From an uncultured Hyphomicrobiales bacterium (GTDB taxonomy: Bacteria > Pseudomonadota > Alphaproteobacteria > Rhizobiales > Beijerinckiaceae): a DNA stretch of 6,849 nucleotides. The number at the start of each line of letters is the position of its first letter. Position 1 is the stretch's first letter. Below the pieces are notes generated by a model that was not told the DNA's origin, made no database searches, and was given only the letters and a program-made list of their open reading frames with translations. Both the position numbers and the translations under genes were made by a program. Positions 6,682 through 6,849 of this stretch are shown piece by piece. The stretch is from positions 1 through 6,849 of the forward strand of contig CAIZGQ010000389.1 in NCBI GenBank assembly GCA_903932565.1. The letters run 5' to 3'.

Positions 6682-6731
6682 AACCCTCATCCGCCCTGCT
6701 CCGCAGGGCAACCTTCTCCCAAGGGAGAAGG
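6682..6731 (+). repeat. Palindromic intergenic repeat, GCCCTGC subtype, just after serC
   Basis: The ACCCTCATCC arm is followed by GCCCTGC (6693-6699) pairing with GCAGGGC (6703-6709) around TCC, then CCTTCTCCC (6712-6720) pairing with GGGAGAAGG (6723-6731) around AA. It is nearly identical to 102-152. It begins 19 bp after the serC stop, so in the transcript the 7-bp and 9-bp stems would form early and could stabilise or terminate the serC 3' end. No U-run follows, so it is not a standard intrinsic terminator. Confidence 0.85.
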
Positions 6732-6755
6732 ATAAGGCGCAAAATTAAGTACACC

Positions 6756-6805
6756 CCCCTCTCCCTTGGGAGAGGGTGGTTGGCGGATGCCAACCGGGTG
6801 AGGGT
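6756..6805 (-). repeat. Palindromic intergenic repeat, GGTTGGC subtype
   Basis: CCCTCTCCC (6757-6765) pairs with GGGAGAGGG (6768-6776) around TT. GGTTGGC (6778-6784) pairs with GCCAACC (6789-6795) around GGAT, and the outer arm GGGTGAGGGT follows. It matches 5-55 in order and loop, but the second stem carries a C-to-T change and the matching G-to-A change, keeping the pair. Confidence 0.85.
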
Positions 6806-6816
6806 GTGGGGCATAA

Positions 6817-6835
6817 AAACCCTCATCCGCCCTGC
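6817..6835 (+). repeat. Incomplete palindromic repeat at the window edge
   Basis: AAACCCTCATCCGCCCTGC is the outer arm plus left half of the central hairpin of the GCCCTGC subtype. The following bases (ATCCATATCGGACC) do not supply the expected GCAGGGC, so the copy is truncated or diverged. It faces the reverse copy at 6756-6805 across about 11 bp. Confidence 0.6.
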
Positions 6836-6849
6836 ATCCATATCGGACC

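Noticed and set aside
6536..6841. 101-codon minus-strand frame across the end of serC and the repeats
   Set aside because: It overlaps serC antisense and its N-terminal half is repeat-derived.

Overview
The window looks like ordinary chromosome from a GC-rich alphaproteobacterium, most likely of the order Hyphomicrobiales (Rhizobiales); the genus cannot be told. The reasons are the SerC type (the form shared by alphaproteobacteria and methanogens), the two-domain Sua5-type TsaC, an uncharacterised protein that resembles ones I associate with this group, and the CCCTCATCCG / CCTTCTCCC palindromic intergenic repeats common in these genomes.

Layout. Positions 1-265 hold no gene; they are a cluster of palindromic repeats (two well-formed copies, one arm fragment and one mosaic copy with an insert). 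Then come: a minus-strand SRAP-family protein (266-991) that recognises DNA abasic sites; a divergent intergenic region with a possible LexA-like site; a plus-strand uncharacterised 196-residue protein (1134-1724); and a minus-strand two-gene unit for acyl-CoA oxidation, in which a 598-residue acyl-CoA dehydrogenase (4271-2475) is followed by a translationally coupled crotonase-fold protein (2475-1726). Divergent from that unit are the plus-strand genes tsaC/sua5 (4408-5415, tRNA t6A synthesis) and serC (5499-6662, serine and possibly vitamin B6 synthesis). Positions 6663-6849 are again palindromic repeats, the last copy incomplete at the window edge.

How the genes relate. The two minus-strand acyl-CoA genes form a clear functional pair. 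The crotonase lacks both hydratase glutamates at the usual places and instead carries the glutamate position used by delta3,delta2-enoyl-CoA isomerases, so the pair may handle unsaturated acyl-CoAs. tsaC and serC are co-oriented housekeeping genes that need not be functionally linked. The SRAP gene and the uncharacterised gene are divergent and could share regulatory DNA.

I found no phage, CRISPR, toxin-antitoxin or defence system. The most unusual material is the repeat family: two subtypes share outer arms but have different central hairpins, one central hairpin shows a compensated base-pair change between copies, and a reverse-then-forward pair occurs at both ends of the window.
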